Assembly (NCBI GenBank): GCA_020854035.1
Contig: JADZGE010000046.1
Coordinates: forward strand, 1-64,000
Direction of reading: 5' to 3'
Source of the DNA: Burkholderiales bacterium
Lineage (GTDB): Bacteria; Pseudomonadota; Gammaproteobacteria; Burkholderiales; SG8-41
DNA: 64,000 bases
Shown in pieces: positions 8,234-16,637 of the stretch. Below the pieces are notes generated by a model that did no database searches, had not been told where the DNA came from, and saw only the letters and a program-made list of their open reading frames with translations. Each line of letters starts with the position of its first letter. Position 1 is the stretch's first letter. A program made the translations under genes and the position numbers.

Positions 8234-9208
8234 CTACTTCGCCAACCCGAGCTCCACAAGCACGCTCTTCGTGTGCTCGAACTGACCGTCGAGATACTTC
8301 CGTAGCGCGCCCCCGCGAAGATCCGGCGCGGTCACCCGGTTCTTTTCCATCCAGGCCTTCCACTCGTCGCCCTCCTTCGCCCGCGCGAGCGCCTCCTCCC
8401 AGAACGCGACCTGTGCGGCGGTGACGTCGGGCGTGCCGAAGAAAGAGCGCCAGGATTCCAGTATCGGCGCATTGAGCCCCACCTCGCCGAGCGTCGGCAC
8501 GTCGGCGAGCGCGCCGGGCCGGCGCTGGGGCGCGGCGAGTGCCAGCATCCGCAGCTGGCCCGATGCCACCGGCGGCGTGGAGCCCGCGGCGGAGGACACG
8601 GCGGCCTGTATGTGCCCGCCCATCATCGCGGTCGTCGCCTCGGCGCTCGTCTTGTACACGACGAGCTTCAGCCGCTTCGGATCCACGCCGGCCGCCTTGG
8701 CGGCCATCGCCGCGACCGCGTGCGAGGTTCCGCCGCGCGCGACGACGCTGATCGCCACGGACTCCGGGTCCACCTTCAGCCGATCCAGCATCTCGCGAAA
8801 ATTCCTGAAAGGCGAGTTCGCCGGGACCATGAACGCGCTGTAGTCGACGAACCCCAGCGCGAGCGGCCTGAGGTCGCGATAGCTGTGCTTCATCAGCCCC
8901 TGGATCTCGTTCGTGAAGAGCGTCGAAGTCGCGAACAGCAGGTAATGCGGGTCGCCGCGATGCTGGGCATGGTAGGCGACGGACACCGTCTGGTTGCCGC
9001 CCGCCTTGTTGACGACCAGCACGGGCACCGGCACGAGCCTGCGGTCCTGCAGCATCTTCTGCATGAGCCGCGCGACGGTGTCGTTGCCGCCGCCGGGCGA
9101 GGTGGGAACGATGATCTCGACCTGCTTCTCCGGCTGCCATGCGGGCTGGCTCCACGCCGGCATCGCGGCAACGCACGCGAGCAGCGCCGGCCCGCAATTC
9201 TTCCACAT
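8234..9208 (-). CDS. Tripartite tricarboxylate transporter receptor (Bug/TctC family)
   Basis: 324 residues. It has a signal peptide (ALLACVAAMPAWSQ), then the family motif EKQVEIIVPTSPGGGND and the ligand loop VVNKAGGNQT. It is a more divergent Bug paralogue than the others here (the usual ENRPGA loop is changed to NKAGGN). GGAGGA just before the ATG at 9208 fixes the start; the open frame runs further upstream without support. It lies about 40 bp before the amidase pair on the same strand, so a receptor-AtzG-amidase operon is likely. Confidence 0.88.
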   Translation of the reverse strand: MWKNCGPALLACVAAMPAWSQPAWQPEKQVEIIVPTSPGGGNDTVARLMQKMLQDRRLVPVPVLVVNKAGGNQTVSVAYHAQHRGDPHYLLFATSTLFTNEIQGLMKHSYRDLRPLALGFVDYSAFMVPANSPFRNFREMLDRLKVDPESVAISVVARGGTSHAVAAMAAKAAGVDPKRLKLVVYKTSAEATTAMMGGHIQAAVSSAAGSTPPVASGQLRMLALAAPQRRPGALADVPTLGEVGLNAPILESWRSFFGTPDVTAAQVAFWEEALARAKEGDEWKAWMEKNRVTAPDLRGGALRKYLDGQFEHTKSVLVELGLAK

Positions 9209-9399
9209 GGTCTCCTCCGCGTTCCCGTTCGATAGTCCACGATGTGCGCCACGGCACCACGTCCTCCTCCGGACGGGCCCGGCACCTTCCGCGGGCCGCT
9301 TCCCGCTCGGGAGCGACGCTTGGTGACGCAGCGGCGCGCTCCCCCTCAACTTTAGAGTACATTCGCCGCTTCGGACAATCTCACGGGGGGGACGGGCCC

Positions 9400-10506
9400 A
9401 TGGCTGCGAGCAACCCATTGCGGGTGGGACTGATCGGCGCGGGGGGGCGCTGGGGCCCGCGGGCGCACGTACCCGCGCTCCAGGGGATACCGGAAGCGGA
9501 GATCCACGCGGTCTGCACCGCGCACGCCGACACCGCCCGGGCGGCCGCGGAGAAGTACGGCGTGCGCCACGCGTACGGCGAGGTCGGCGCCCTGTGCGCC
9601 GACCCGCAGGTCGAGGCGGCGCTCGTCGCCGTGCGCGTGCCGGCGCACTACGAGCTGTCGAAGGCGGCTCTCGAGGCGGGCAAGCACGTCTACTGCGAGT
9701 GGCCGCTCGGCGCGAACACGAAGGAGGCCGAGGAGATTGCGGCGCTCGCCCGCAAGATGAAGCTTTGCACGATGGTCGGTCTCCAGAGACGCGCTTCGCC
9801 CGCGTACCTGTACCTGCGCGAGCTGGTGAAGGAGGGCTACGTGGGGCAGGTGCTGTCGGTGAACATGCAGCTCATGGGCAGCGGGGTGCTCGCGCGCACC
9901 TCGGACCGCACCTGGCAGCGCGATGTCACTCTCGGCGCGAACACGCTCACCATCACGTTCGGGCATGCGATCGACGCGCTCTGCATGGTCGCGGGCGAGA
10001 TCACCGAGGTGTCCGCCGTCGTGGCGACGCAGGTGCCCCGGTGGTTCGAGACGGACACGAAGCGCTACGTGGACGTCACCTCGCCCGACAACATCCTCAT
10101 CGCCGGGCGGCTGGAAAACGGCGCGGTCGTCAACGCCTACGTCGGCGTGCAGCCCTTTCACGGCAGCGGCCACCGGCTGGAGATCTACGGCAAGGACGGG
10201 ACGCTCGCGATGATCGGCGGCGGAGAAGCCGGGGACGAAGCGAACCGGCGCATCGTGGGGGCGAAGAAGGACGACAAGTCGCTCCAGGATCTGCCCGTTC
10301 CGGAGCGGCTCAAGTGGGTGCCGGAGGCGGTGCGGCGCGTAGGCCGCGCCTACGACGTGGGCCAGATGTGGGTCAACTTCGCCAGGTCGATCCGCGCGGG
10401 CGGGCCCGTCGAGCCCGACTTCGACCACGCCGTGCGCCGCCACCGCCTGCTCGACGCCATCGTGCAGGCGTCGCAAACGGGGCAGAAGCGGAAGGTAGCC
10501 CCTTAA
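9400..10506 (+). CDS. Gfo/Idh/MocA family oxidoreductase (Gal80-like branch)
   Basis: 368 residues. An N-terminal Rossmann fold carries VGLIGAGGRWG (dinucleotide binding, residues 9-18). The place of the catalytic E-K-P motif is occupied by Glu100-Trp101-Pro102 in YCEWPLG, so the usual active-site lysine is missing, as in Gal80-like members. The C-terminal alpha/beta domain has the PDNILIAGRLENGAV strand and GTLAMIGGG. It may be a dehydrogenase with altered chemistry or a non-enzymatic sensor. It is divergent from the Bug receptor gene, with 190 bp between. Confidence 0.82.
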   Translation: MAASNPLRVGLIGAGGRWGPRAHVPALQGIPEAEIHAVCTAHADTARAAAEKYGVRHAYGEVGALCADPQVEAALVAVRVPAHYELSKAALEAGKHVYCEWPLGANTKEAEEIAALARKMKLCTMVGLQRRASPAYLYLRELVKEGYVGQVLSVNMQLMGSGVLARTSDRTWQRDVTLGANTLTITFGHAIDALCMVAGEITEVSAVVATQVPRWFETDTKRYVDVTSPDNILIAGRLENGAVVNAYVGVQPFHGSGHRLEIYGKDGTLAMIGGGEAGDEANRRIVGAKKDDKSLQDLPVPERLKWVPEAVRRVGRAYDVGQMWVNFARSIRAGGPVEPDFDHAVRRHRLLDAIVQASQTGQKRKVAP

Positions 10507-10624
10507 GGGGTGCGCGTCGGCAATCTCGCCGCTCGCGTAGAGCCGGGCGAGCGCCGTGTTGACCGTGAGGCGGAAATCGGCGTCGTCCACGCAATACACT
10601 GACACCCGCCCGCCGCGCACCCCT
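10506..10624. repeat. 11-bp perfect inverted repeat enclosing a gene fragment
   Basis: AGGGGTGCGCG at 10506-10516 is mirrored exactly by CGCGCACCCCT at 10614-10624. The 97 bases between hold a minus-strand protein fragment. No target-site duplication is obvious. It could be a long terminator-like foldback or a scar of a small mobile piece. Confidence 0.6.
10507..10599 (-). pseudogene. Fragment of an amino-acid ABC transporter substrate-binding protein
   Basis: The minus strand reads VYCVDDADFRLTVNTALA then RLYASGEIADAHP. This matches the C-terminal helix of family-3 amino-acid-binding proteins, which typically reads D-x-x-F-R-x-x-V-(D/N)-x-x-L-(A/S)-x-(I/L)-Y-x-S-G-E-I. About 30 codons remain; there is no start, no signal sequence and no transport partner nearby. 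It is interpreted as a remnant left by deletion. Confidence 0.5.
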
Positions 10625-10659
10625 CATCCTTCATCCTCCATCCGTCGTAGCTCCCGCTC

Positions 10660-11766
10660 ATGACCCTCAAACGCCCCAAAGGCCCCGCCGGCACATTGGT
10701 CGTGCTGGAACACGTATCGAGAATCCTGAAGGACAACCCGCTCGGCGACCCGCACGTGCGCAGGCTCGGCGTGTGGCTGCCGCCGCAGTACGACGATGCG
10801 CCGGGACGGCGCCGTTTCCCGGTGCTCTACGATCTCGTCGGATTCACCGGCTCCGGCCTCTCGCACGCGAACTGGAAGCCGTTCGGCGACAACGTGCCGG
10901 AGCGCGCCGCCCGTCTCGTCCACGAACGGAAAATGGGGCCCGCGATCGTGGTCTTCCCGGACTGCTACACCGCGCTCGGCGGCAACCAGTACGTGAATTC
11001 CACCGCGATCGGGCGCTACGCCGACTACCTCACGCGGGAAATCGTGCCGTTCGTGGACCGGGAGTTCCGCACGCTCGCCTTCCGCGAGCACCGCGGCTGC
11101 TTCGGCAAGTCATCCGGCGGTTACGGCGCGATGATCCACGCGATGAAATACGCCAGGTACTGGGGCGCGGTCGCCAGCCACTCCGGGGATGCGTACTTCG
11201 ATTTCGTCTACTGGTGCGACTGGCCGAATACGCTCACCGAGCTCGCCAAGCACCGCGCGGTGCGGCGCCGCGCCGGGCGCTACGATGCCCTGCGGGAGGC
11301 GCGCCGCAAGGGGCTCGCCGAGGGCCTGGACGATGGCCGCATCCGGCGTTTCCTCGAAGACGCATGGAGCAGGGAGAAGCTCTCGACGGCGGAAGGCCAC
11401 TGTCTCATGAACCTCTGCATGGCCGCGACCTACGACCCGGACCCGCGCGCCCCGCTCGGCTTTCGCGTGCCCTTCAACCTCGAATCGGGCGAATTCCTCG
11501 AGGAACGCTGGAAGCGCTGGCTCGCGCACGATCCGGTGGCGCTGGTCACGCGCTTTCGCGGGGAATTGCGCTCGCTCAGGGGGATCTACATCGACTGCGG
11601 CTGGCGCGACCAGTACCACATCCACTACGGCTCGCGCATCCTGTCGAAGCGCCTCGCCGAGGCCGGCGTACCGCACACCTACGAGGAGTTCGACGACAAC
11701 CATTCCGATATCGACTACCGGATGGATGTCAGTCTGCCGTTTCTCTACCGCGCGCTCAAGCCCTGA
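10660..11766 (+). CDS. Putative esterase (esterase D / PF00756-like alpha/beta hydrolase)
   Basis: 368 residues, cytosolic (no signal peptide). An alpha/beta-hydrolase core is visible: the strand RLGVWLPPQYD, an oxyanion region near FPVLYDLVGFTG, and the nucleophile elbow GKSSGGYG with Ser151. A late histidine in FDDNHSDIDYR is a good candidate for the triad base. The layout resembles enterochelin-esterase/esterase-D-like enzymes. The substrate is unknown. It follows the oxidoreductase gene by 150 bp and is convergent with the PEP-CTERM gene. Confidence 0.78.
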   Translation: MTLKRPKGPAGTLVVLEHVSRILKDNPLGDPHVRRLGVWLPPQYDDAPGRRRFPVLYDLVGFTGSGLSHANWKPFGDNVPERAARLVHERKMGPAIVVFPDCYTALGGNQYVNSTAIGRYADYLTREIVPFVDREFRTLAFREHRGCFGKSSGGYGAMIHAMKYARYWGAVASHSGDAYFDFVYWCDWPNTLTELAKHRAVRRRAGRYDALREARRKGLAEGLDDGRIRRFLEDAWSREKLSTAEGHCLMNLCMAATYDPDPRAPLGFRVPFNLESGEFLEERWKRWLAHDPVALVTRFRGELRSLRGIYIDCGWRDQYHIHYGSRILSKRLAEAGVPHTYEEFDDNHSDIDYRMDVSLPFLYRALKP

Positions 11767-11838
11767 GGCGGCCGCGGGGAAATGACCGCCATCCGGTCGG
11801 GCCCGGCCGGGGCGCGGCCGAGCCTGAACCCCTCTCCT

Positions 11839-12696
11839 TCAGCTTTCGCGCCGGCGGCGCCGAACCGCCGCGAAGCCCAGACCGGCGAGCGACAGCAGCG
11901 CAAGGCTGCCCGGTTCCGGCACGGTCGCGTCGGCGACCCGCAGTTCCGTGTTGTCGAACGCGAGCACGGGGAACTGGTTGTAATCGAACCAGCCGTAGCG
12001 ATTGCCCCCGATGCCCGGAACGAGATCGCTCGCATCGCTGAGCGTCCACTGGTTCACGAGCACGTCAGCGGCATCGAAAATGCTCATGTCCACAGCGAGC
12101 ACACCGCCGTTGTCGTAAAAATGATGCTCGAACGTGTACCACCCGGTCGTTGAAATGGCGATCGGATTCCTGGCCGGATTCTTGGCGAACGCGCTGCCCG
12201 GCTGGCTGTTGTTGCTGGCGCTGATCACGAATCGAGGGGTGTTGGCGCCCGGGCCGGTGCCGTCCGTGTAGAAGCCGCCGTTGAAAATGAAGTCGCGCCG
12301 GTGCGTGCCGCCGGCGTTGTTGATGGCGGAGCTGAAGTCGAAGCGCGTGTCGTTCGCCGCGCCGGCGCCGACATCGAGATAGATGTCGATCGAGGTCCAG
12401 TATTCCTGGAACGCGGTCGGCACGGCGTTTCCCGCGCCGTAATTGTAGCCCCCCCAGTTGCCCGCCGATCCGCCGGCGCTGCTCTCGGCATGATAGGAGC
12501 CGCCGGCGGAGGCAATGCCGTTGGTTCCCGACGCGACCCGCGTCGGATGGAACGAGACGCCGAAGGCGTTCCAGCCGGCGATGTCGGTCTCGAAGCCGTT
12601 CGAATAGAGCACCGCCGCGGTGCTAGCGTGCGCCGCGGTCACGGCCAGCGCGGCCGCACACCATTTCATACTGCGGACAGATAAGAGGTTCGTCAT
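11839..12696 (-). CDS. PEP-CTERM sorting domain-containing exported protein
   Basis: 285 residues: signal peptide (WCAAALAVTAAHASTA), a secreted middle rich in Gly/Ser/Asn, and a C-terminal tripartite sorting signal VPEPGSLALLSLAGLGFAA followed by RRRRR. Such proteins are cut and anchored or released by exosortase EpsH/XrtA and are usually linked to exopolysaccharide or floc formation. No exosortase gene is inside the window. Start at ATG 12696 with GAGGGGGA upstream. A sigma-54-like promoter lies 59 bases before the start. Confidence 0.9.
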   Translation of the reverse strand: MTNLLSVRSMKWCAAALAVTAAHASTAAVLYSNGFETDIAGWNAFGVSFHPTRVASGTNGIASAGGSYHAESSAGGSAGNWGGYNYGAGNAVPTAFQEYWTSIDIYLDVGAGAANDTRFDFSSAINNAGGTHRRDFIFNGGFYTDGTGPGANTPRFVISASNNSQPGSAFAKNPARNPIAISTTGWYTFEHHFYDNGGVLAVDMSIFDAADVLVNQWTLSDASDLVPGIGGNRYGWFDYNQFPVLAFDNTELRVADATVPEPGSLALLSLAGLGFAAVRRRRRES

Positions 12697-12754
12697 CGGG
12701 TGTCCCCCTCATGAGGTTGTTTTTGAAACGCGCGGGTTGCGCCTCCACCGACGC

Positions 12755-12770
12755 TGCACGATCCGTACCA
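12755..12770 (-). promoter_or_regulatory. Putative sigma-54 (-24/-12) promoter for the PEP-CTERM gene
   Basis: Minus strand reads TGGTACGGATCGTGCA against the consensus TGGCACG-N4-TTGCA. Both invariant elements (GG and GC) are present with exactly the required 12-base offset. Transcription would start near 12743, leaving a leader of about 48 nt. PEP-CTERM genes are known to be controlled through RpoN with PrsK/PrsR; that regulatory pair is not in the window. Confidence 0.6.
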
Positions 12771-12898
12771 CGGCGGATGGTCTCGCCAAGTCCCTGATTT
12801 CCCTGATAGCGGGATTTCGGGGACTGTGAGAAATGTCGCGAACCCGACGCTTGTGTTGCCGCTTCGTCGGGCCTCACTGGCGGGCAGTGTTTCTTCGG

Positions 12899-12919
12899 GT
12901 CGGACCGCGACAATCCGAC
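12899..12919 (-). terminator. Hairpin directly after the histidine kinase gene
   Basis: GTCGGA / TCCGAC stem (12899-12904 with 12914-12919) abuts the kinase stop codon. A second stem CCCGACG...CGTCGGG lies about 40 bases further. No T tract follows, so termination is only suggested. Confidence 0.3.
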
Positions 12920-14341
12920 TTAACGGCGCACGGGCCCCGCGGCAGCAGGCAGAGTCAGCGTCACGCGCAAGCCGCCCAGCGGCGAATCCGCGAGTTCGAT
13001 TTCTCCGCCGTACGATCGCGCGAGGTCGTCCGCGATCGCCAGTCCGAGCCCGGAACCGGGGACCTGCTCGTCGGCCCTCGCGCCGCGTCGAAGCACGGTG
13101 TTGCGTTGTTCCGGCGCGATCCCCTTGCCGTCATCGTCAAGCGTGATGACGACTGTTTCCCGCACCGGCGCAACCTGTACCTCGACGCGCCTCGCCGCCC
13201 ACTTGCAGGCATTGTCCAGGAGATTACCCAGCATTTCGTGGAGATCCTGCGCCTCGCCGCGAAAAACCGGCGGCGCCGCGGGCCGCCGGACGACAAGCTC
13301 GAGCCGCCGCTCCGCGTGGACCCGGCGCATCACCCGCGCCAGTCCCTCGAGAACGGGCAGGACCGGGGTGCTCACCCCGGGCACCTGCGCGGCGGCGGCG
13401 GCACGCGCGCGGGACAGGTGATAGTCCACCTGCCTCTTCACCGTTCCGACCTGGTCGGCAATCAGTCGCGCGAGTTCGTCCTCCCTTCCGACGACGGCAT
13501 TGGAGAGCACGCTCAAGGGGGTTTTCAACGCGTGGGCCAGGTTGCCGGACTGGGTGCGGGCACGCGCGACGATGTCGGCGTTCTGCGCGAGAACTGCATT
13601 GAACTCCCCGACGAGCGGCGCGACCTCGAGCGGGAAGTCGCCCGCCAGTTGCTTCGCCGTACCGGCACGGACGGCGCCGAGCGCCACGCGCAACCGCCGT
13701 AAAGGCGCCAGCCCGACCAGCACCTGGATGATTGCGACGATCATCAGCCCCAGCCCCAGCACGGCGAGCGCGAGCCAGAGCATGCCGCTGAAGCGCTCCA
13801 TCGGCGCAAGCATCAGCCGCTCGTCGGCCGCGACAATCAGGCGGAACGTCCGGCTCGACGATGCCGGTGCATCGTGGAACCGCACCACACGCTCGATCGC
13901 TCCCAGTGCAACGCCTTGCGGCCCGGCCACGCTGTGCGGGTGAACTTCGCCATCGGCGGGCGCGGTGACCGGGACCTCGAGCACGCTGTCCCACAGCGAG
14001 CGCGAGCGCAGCACTCCGAGCGCCGCGGGCGCTTCGGGGGCGGCGACGCGGTCGACCTGCCAGTACAGACCGGAGTAGGGCCTGCTCAGGCGCGGGTCGC
14101 TGAGTGGCGCCGCGACCGATGGCCGGCCGCTCGTATCGAGCACCAGGTGAGCGGCGAGCTGGTCGAGATGAGTCTTCAGCTCGGCGCGAAACTGCGTCGC
14201 GACGTGATCCCGGAACAGCGCGCTCAGTCCCCAGCCCGCAACGACGATCAGGGCGGCGATGCCGACGAGCGTCCCGGCCAGCAGGCGAACCTGCAGGGAG
14301 CCGCGCGCGGCGACGGGCAACTCCGCCGCCGGCTGGCTCAT
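12920..14341 (-). CDS. Sensor histidine kinase (PhoQ/QseC-like)
   Basis: 473 residues. TM1 is at about 20-43, a periplasmic sensor domain at 44-185, TM2 at about 188-212 (LWLALAVLGLGLMIVAII), then HAMP and a HisKA domain with phospho-accepting His270 in LAHALKTPLS. The ATPase domain has the N box (GNLLDNACKW), the D box DDDGKGI and GSGLGLAI. It partners the response regulator whose stop overlaps its ATG by 4 bases. The gene order PepSY-regulator-kinase suggests sensing of an envelope or metal signal, as in PhoPQ-like systems. Confidence 0.93.
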   Translation of the reverse strand: MSQPAAELPVAARGSLQVRLLAGTLVGIAALIVVAGWGLSALFRDHVATQFRAELKTHLDQLAAHLVLDTSGRPSVAAPLSDPRLSRPYSGLYWQVDRVAAPEAPAALGVLRSRSLWDSVLEVPVTAPADGEVHPHSVAGPQGVALGAIERVVRFHDAPASSSRTFRLIVAADERLMLAPMERFSGMLWLALAVLGLGLMIVAIIQVLVGLAPLRRLRVALGAVRAGTAKQLAGDFPLEVAPLVGEFNAVLAQNADIVARARTQSGNLAHALKTPLSVLSNAVVGREDELARLIADQVGTVKRQVDYHLSRARAAAAAQVPGVSTPVLPVLEGLARVMRRVHAERRLELVVRRPAAPPVFRGEAQDLHEMLGNLLDNACKWAARRVEVQVAPVRETVVITLDDDGKGIAPEQRNTVLRRGARADEQVPGSGLGLAIADDLARSYGGEIELADSPLGGLRVTLTLPAAAGPVRR

Positions 14342-15006
14342 CGCGGACAGACGAGGCGGTAGCCGAGACCGCGCTCGGTTTCGATCAATCCGGGCGGCAA
14401 CTTCTTGCGCAAGCGGGCGATGAACACTTCGACGGTGTTCGAGTCGCGGTCGAAATCCTGGGCGTAGATATGCCGGATGAGGGTACTGCGCGAGACGATC
14501 TCGCCCTGATGGTGCATCAGGTAGTCGAGCACGCGATATTCGTGACCGGTGAGCGCCAGCGCGCGGCCATCCACGACGACGCGGCTGTTCCGGGTGTCCA
14601 GAACCACCGGCCCGCACGCGAGTTCCGCGCTGGAATGGCCGCCGGTGCGCCGGATGAGCGCCCGCAACCGGGCGAGCAGCTCCTCCATGTGAAAGGGCTT
14701 GGTCAGATAGTCGTCCGCGCCGGCGTCGATGCCTGCCACTTTCTCGTGCCAGTTGTCCCGCGCCGTGAGGATCAGCACCGGCATCCTCCGCCCGGCGGCG
14801 CGCCATTTCTTCAGTACCGTGATGCCGTCCATCCGCGGCAGGCCGAGGTCCAGGATCACCGCATCGTGGGGCCGGCTCTCGTCGTCGCCCTGAAAGTGCG
14901 CATCAACGCCGTCGCGCGCGAGATCGACGGCGTATCCCTCCGCGCCCAGGCCTTCCGCCAGTTGTGCCGCCAGCGTCGGCTCGTCCTCCACGACCAGTAC
15001 GCGCAT
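14338..15006 (-). CDS. OmpR/PhoP-family response regulator
   Basis: 222 residues. The receiver domain has acidic Glu7-Asp8, phospho-acceptor Asp53 in LDLGLPRMDG, and Lys103 in LTKPF. A C-terminal winged-helix DNA-binding domain follows, with the typical LTGHEYRVLDYL and RHIYAQDFDRDSNTVEV segments. It is a cytosolic transcription factor of the PhoP/QseB branch, phosphorylated by the kinase encoded directly downstream. Its ATG overlaps the stop of the PepSY gene by one base (TGATG), so all three genes are translationally coupled. Confidence 0.95.
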   Translation of the reverse strand: MRVLVVEDEPTLAAQLAEGLGAEGYAVDLARDGVDAHFQGDDESRPHDAVILDLGLPRMDGITVLKKWRAAGRRMPVLILTARDNWHEKVAGIDAGADDYLTKPFHMEELLARLRALIRRTGGHSSAELACGPVVLDTRNSRVVVDGRALALTGHEYRVLDYLMHHQGEIVSRSTLIRHIYAQDFDRDSNTVEVFIARLRKKLPPGLIETERGLGYRLVCPR

Positions 15007-15359
15007 CAGGGGCGACCTCCGCGCCGGCGGCCATCGTCGATGGGCCGCTCCCTGCGCTCGATCAGCCTGGCATCGCGGGCGTCGACCCTGAGCTTGACCA
15101 GCGAACCACCCGCGCGCAGCATCTTGATCTCGTAGATCCAGCGCCCGTCCTTGCGTTCCAGCTCGACCTCCATGACCTGCCCCGGCGTGTCGCGTTCCAC
15201 TCGCTCCAGTATCGTTCGCAACGGCAGTATTTCGCCTGCCTCGAGCGCGCGCCGGGCGCGGTCGTGATCACGCTCGTCGCGCGCCCGACCGGGTCCGGCG
15301 CCGCTCGCCAGCAATAGCGCGGTGGCGAGCAGGGCGAAAACACGTCTGCGAGGCTTCAT
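15006..15359 (-). CDS. PepSY domain-containing exported protein
   Basis: 117 residues when begun at the ATG at 15359, giving a clean signal peptide (RRRVFALLATALLLASGAG). The mature part carries one PepSY unit: a helix ARRALEAGEILPLRTILERV, then strands with MEVELERKDGRWIYEIKML and a basic tail. PepSY proteins encoded in front of PhoPQ-like pairs are thought to tune the sensor in the periplasm. It is the first gene of a three-gene operon with the response regulator and kinase. Confidence 0.85.
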   Translation of the reverse strand: MKPRRRVFALLATALLLASGAGPGRARDERDHDRARRALEAGEILPLRTILERVERDTPGQVMEVELERKDGRWIYEIKMLRAGGSLVKLRVDARDARLIERRERPIDDGRRRGGRP

Positions 15360-15735
15360 CCGGCCGCTCTTCGGGGAAGGGCTCCACGCATCCGCCTTAT
15401 AACCCGGGGATCCTGAACGCCGGATTAACGGCGAAATCCGCGCTACCGCACGCGTGAGCGCGCTGCGGACAGCTTCGTGCCGCGGCTCGCGTCGCTTTGC
15501 GCCGCGCTTCCGGGCGTCCGGTTGCAGGTACACGGCACACGGCAGGGCGGGCTGCCGAGGACCGTGAGCCTCGGCGCGGGGGTGGGTGGCGCAAAGCGGG
15601 CGGGGCGGCGGTTCTGCGGCCCAGGAGGACTCGCGGACACCTTGAAGGAGAGCATGCGGCGGGCCTCACGAGGCCGGATGCGCTTTCACCACGAGGTTTT
15701 CGAAGGACGATGACGCGGGAAGGATGACGCCCGTC
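15360..15735. other. Gap without a convincing gene
   Basis: About 375 bases between the divergent PepSY promoter region and the 3' end of the crotonase gene. Short open frames exist on both strands (for example 15477-15713 plus) but none has a ribosome-binding site or a recognisable domain. The stretch around 15685-15725 (CACCACGAGG...CGAAGGACGATGACG) may be a worn short-period repeat. The promoter of the PepSY-regulator-kinase operon should lie in 15360-15450. Confidence 0.4.
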
Positions 15736-16533
15736 TCAGTGCCCCCTGAACACGGGCGCGCGCTTCTCCATGAACGCCCGCACGCCTTCCTTCGCGTCTT
15801 CGGTGTCGCGCGCGATGCCTTGCACGAACGTCTCGTACTCGAGCCCGGAGCGCAGCCCCACGTCCAGGTTGTGATAGATCGCGCGTTTCGCGAGCTGGAT
15901 CGCCACCGGCGGTCCGTCCGCGATCTTGCGCGCGAGCTTCAGCGTCTCCGCCGTGAGCGCATCCGGCGCCACCACGGCGTTCACCATCCCCAGCCGCAGC
16001 GCTTCGGCCGCGTCGATGGTGTCACCTGTCAGGATGAGTTCGACCGCCTTCGCCGCGCCCACGGTGCGCGGCAGGAACCACGATCCGCCCCAGTCCGGCG
16101 TGAGCCCGCGCTTCACGAACGCCTGCGAGAACTTCGCCGCGGACGAGGCGATCCGCATGTCGCAGGCAAGCGCGAGGCTCATGCCGGCGCCCGCGGCCAC
16201 GCCGTTCACGGCCGCGATGACCGGTTTCGGGCAATCGCGCATGGCGAGCACCGTGCGATCACGGATCGGCGAGGCCCGCTCGGAGGGCGGCGGCGATTCC
16301 GCGCCCGGCTGCCCGCGCGCGCTCATCGCCTTCACGTCCCCGCCCGAGCAGAATCCGCGTCCCGCGCCGGTGATGACGAGCACTCCGACGCCAGGGTCGG
16401 CGGCGGCTTTCGTGAGCGCGTCGTAGAGATCGTCGCGCAACGTGTCGCCGAGAGCGTTGAGACGGTCGGGGCGGTTCAACGTGAGCGTCGCGATCCGCTC
16501 GCGCACGTCGTAGAGCAGGCACTTGTAAGTCAT
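15736..16533 (-). CDS. Enoyl-CoA hydratase/isomerase family protein (crotonase)
   Basis: 265 residues from the ATG at 16533, which has AAAGGA at the right distance; the frame extends upstream to 16584 without support. Crotonase motifs are present: oxyanion-hole segment GAGRGFCSGGDVKAM, second oxyanion strand AVNGVAAGAGMSLALACD, then FVKRGLTPDWGGSWFLPR. The glutamate that acts in hydratases at the last motif is replaced by Asp in TPDWGG, so isomerase or thioesterase chemistry is possible. It acts on acyl-CoA, probably in degradation of fatty or aromatic acids. Confidence 0.9.
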   Translation of the reverse strand: MTYKCLLYDVRERIATLTLNRPDRLNALGDTLRDDLYDALTKAAADPGVGVLVITGAGRGFCSGGDVKAMSARGQPGAESPPPSERASPIRDRTVLAMRDCPKPVIAAVNGVAAGAGMSLALACDMRIASSAAKFSQAFVKRGLTPDWGGSWFLPRTVGAAKAVELILTGDTIDAAEALRLGMVNAVVAPDALTAETLKLARKIADGPPVAIQLAKRAIYHNLDVGLRSGLEYETFVQGIARDTEDAKEGVRAFMEKRAPVFRGH

Positions 16534-16637
16534 CCAGCGTCCTTTCCGGGCCGGGCCGGCCACGCTCCCGCGATTCTTGCACAACTGGTAGCATCGGCGC
16601 GCGGCCCGGTCGCGGGCGGCGGAACGGGAGGCGCGCC

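Noticed and set aside
12920..15006. PrsK/PrsR pair for PEP-CTERM regulation
   Set aside because: The response regulator is OmpR/PhoP-type with a winged helix and no AAA+ sigma-54 domain, and the kinase is PhoQ-like; the pair lies beside a PEP-CTERM gene by position only.
15477..15713. Short frame reading MPRLASLCAALPGVRLQVHG, faintly like a LysR effector domain
   Set aside because: The resemblance covers about 20 residues only, and there is no start signal or continuation; kept as a non-coding gap.
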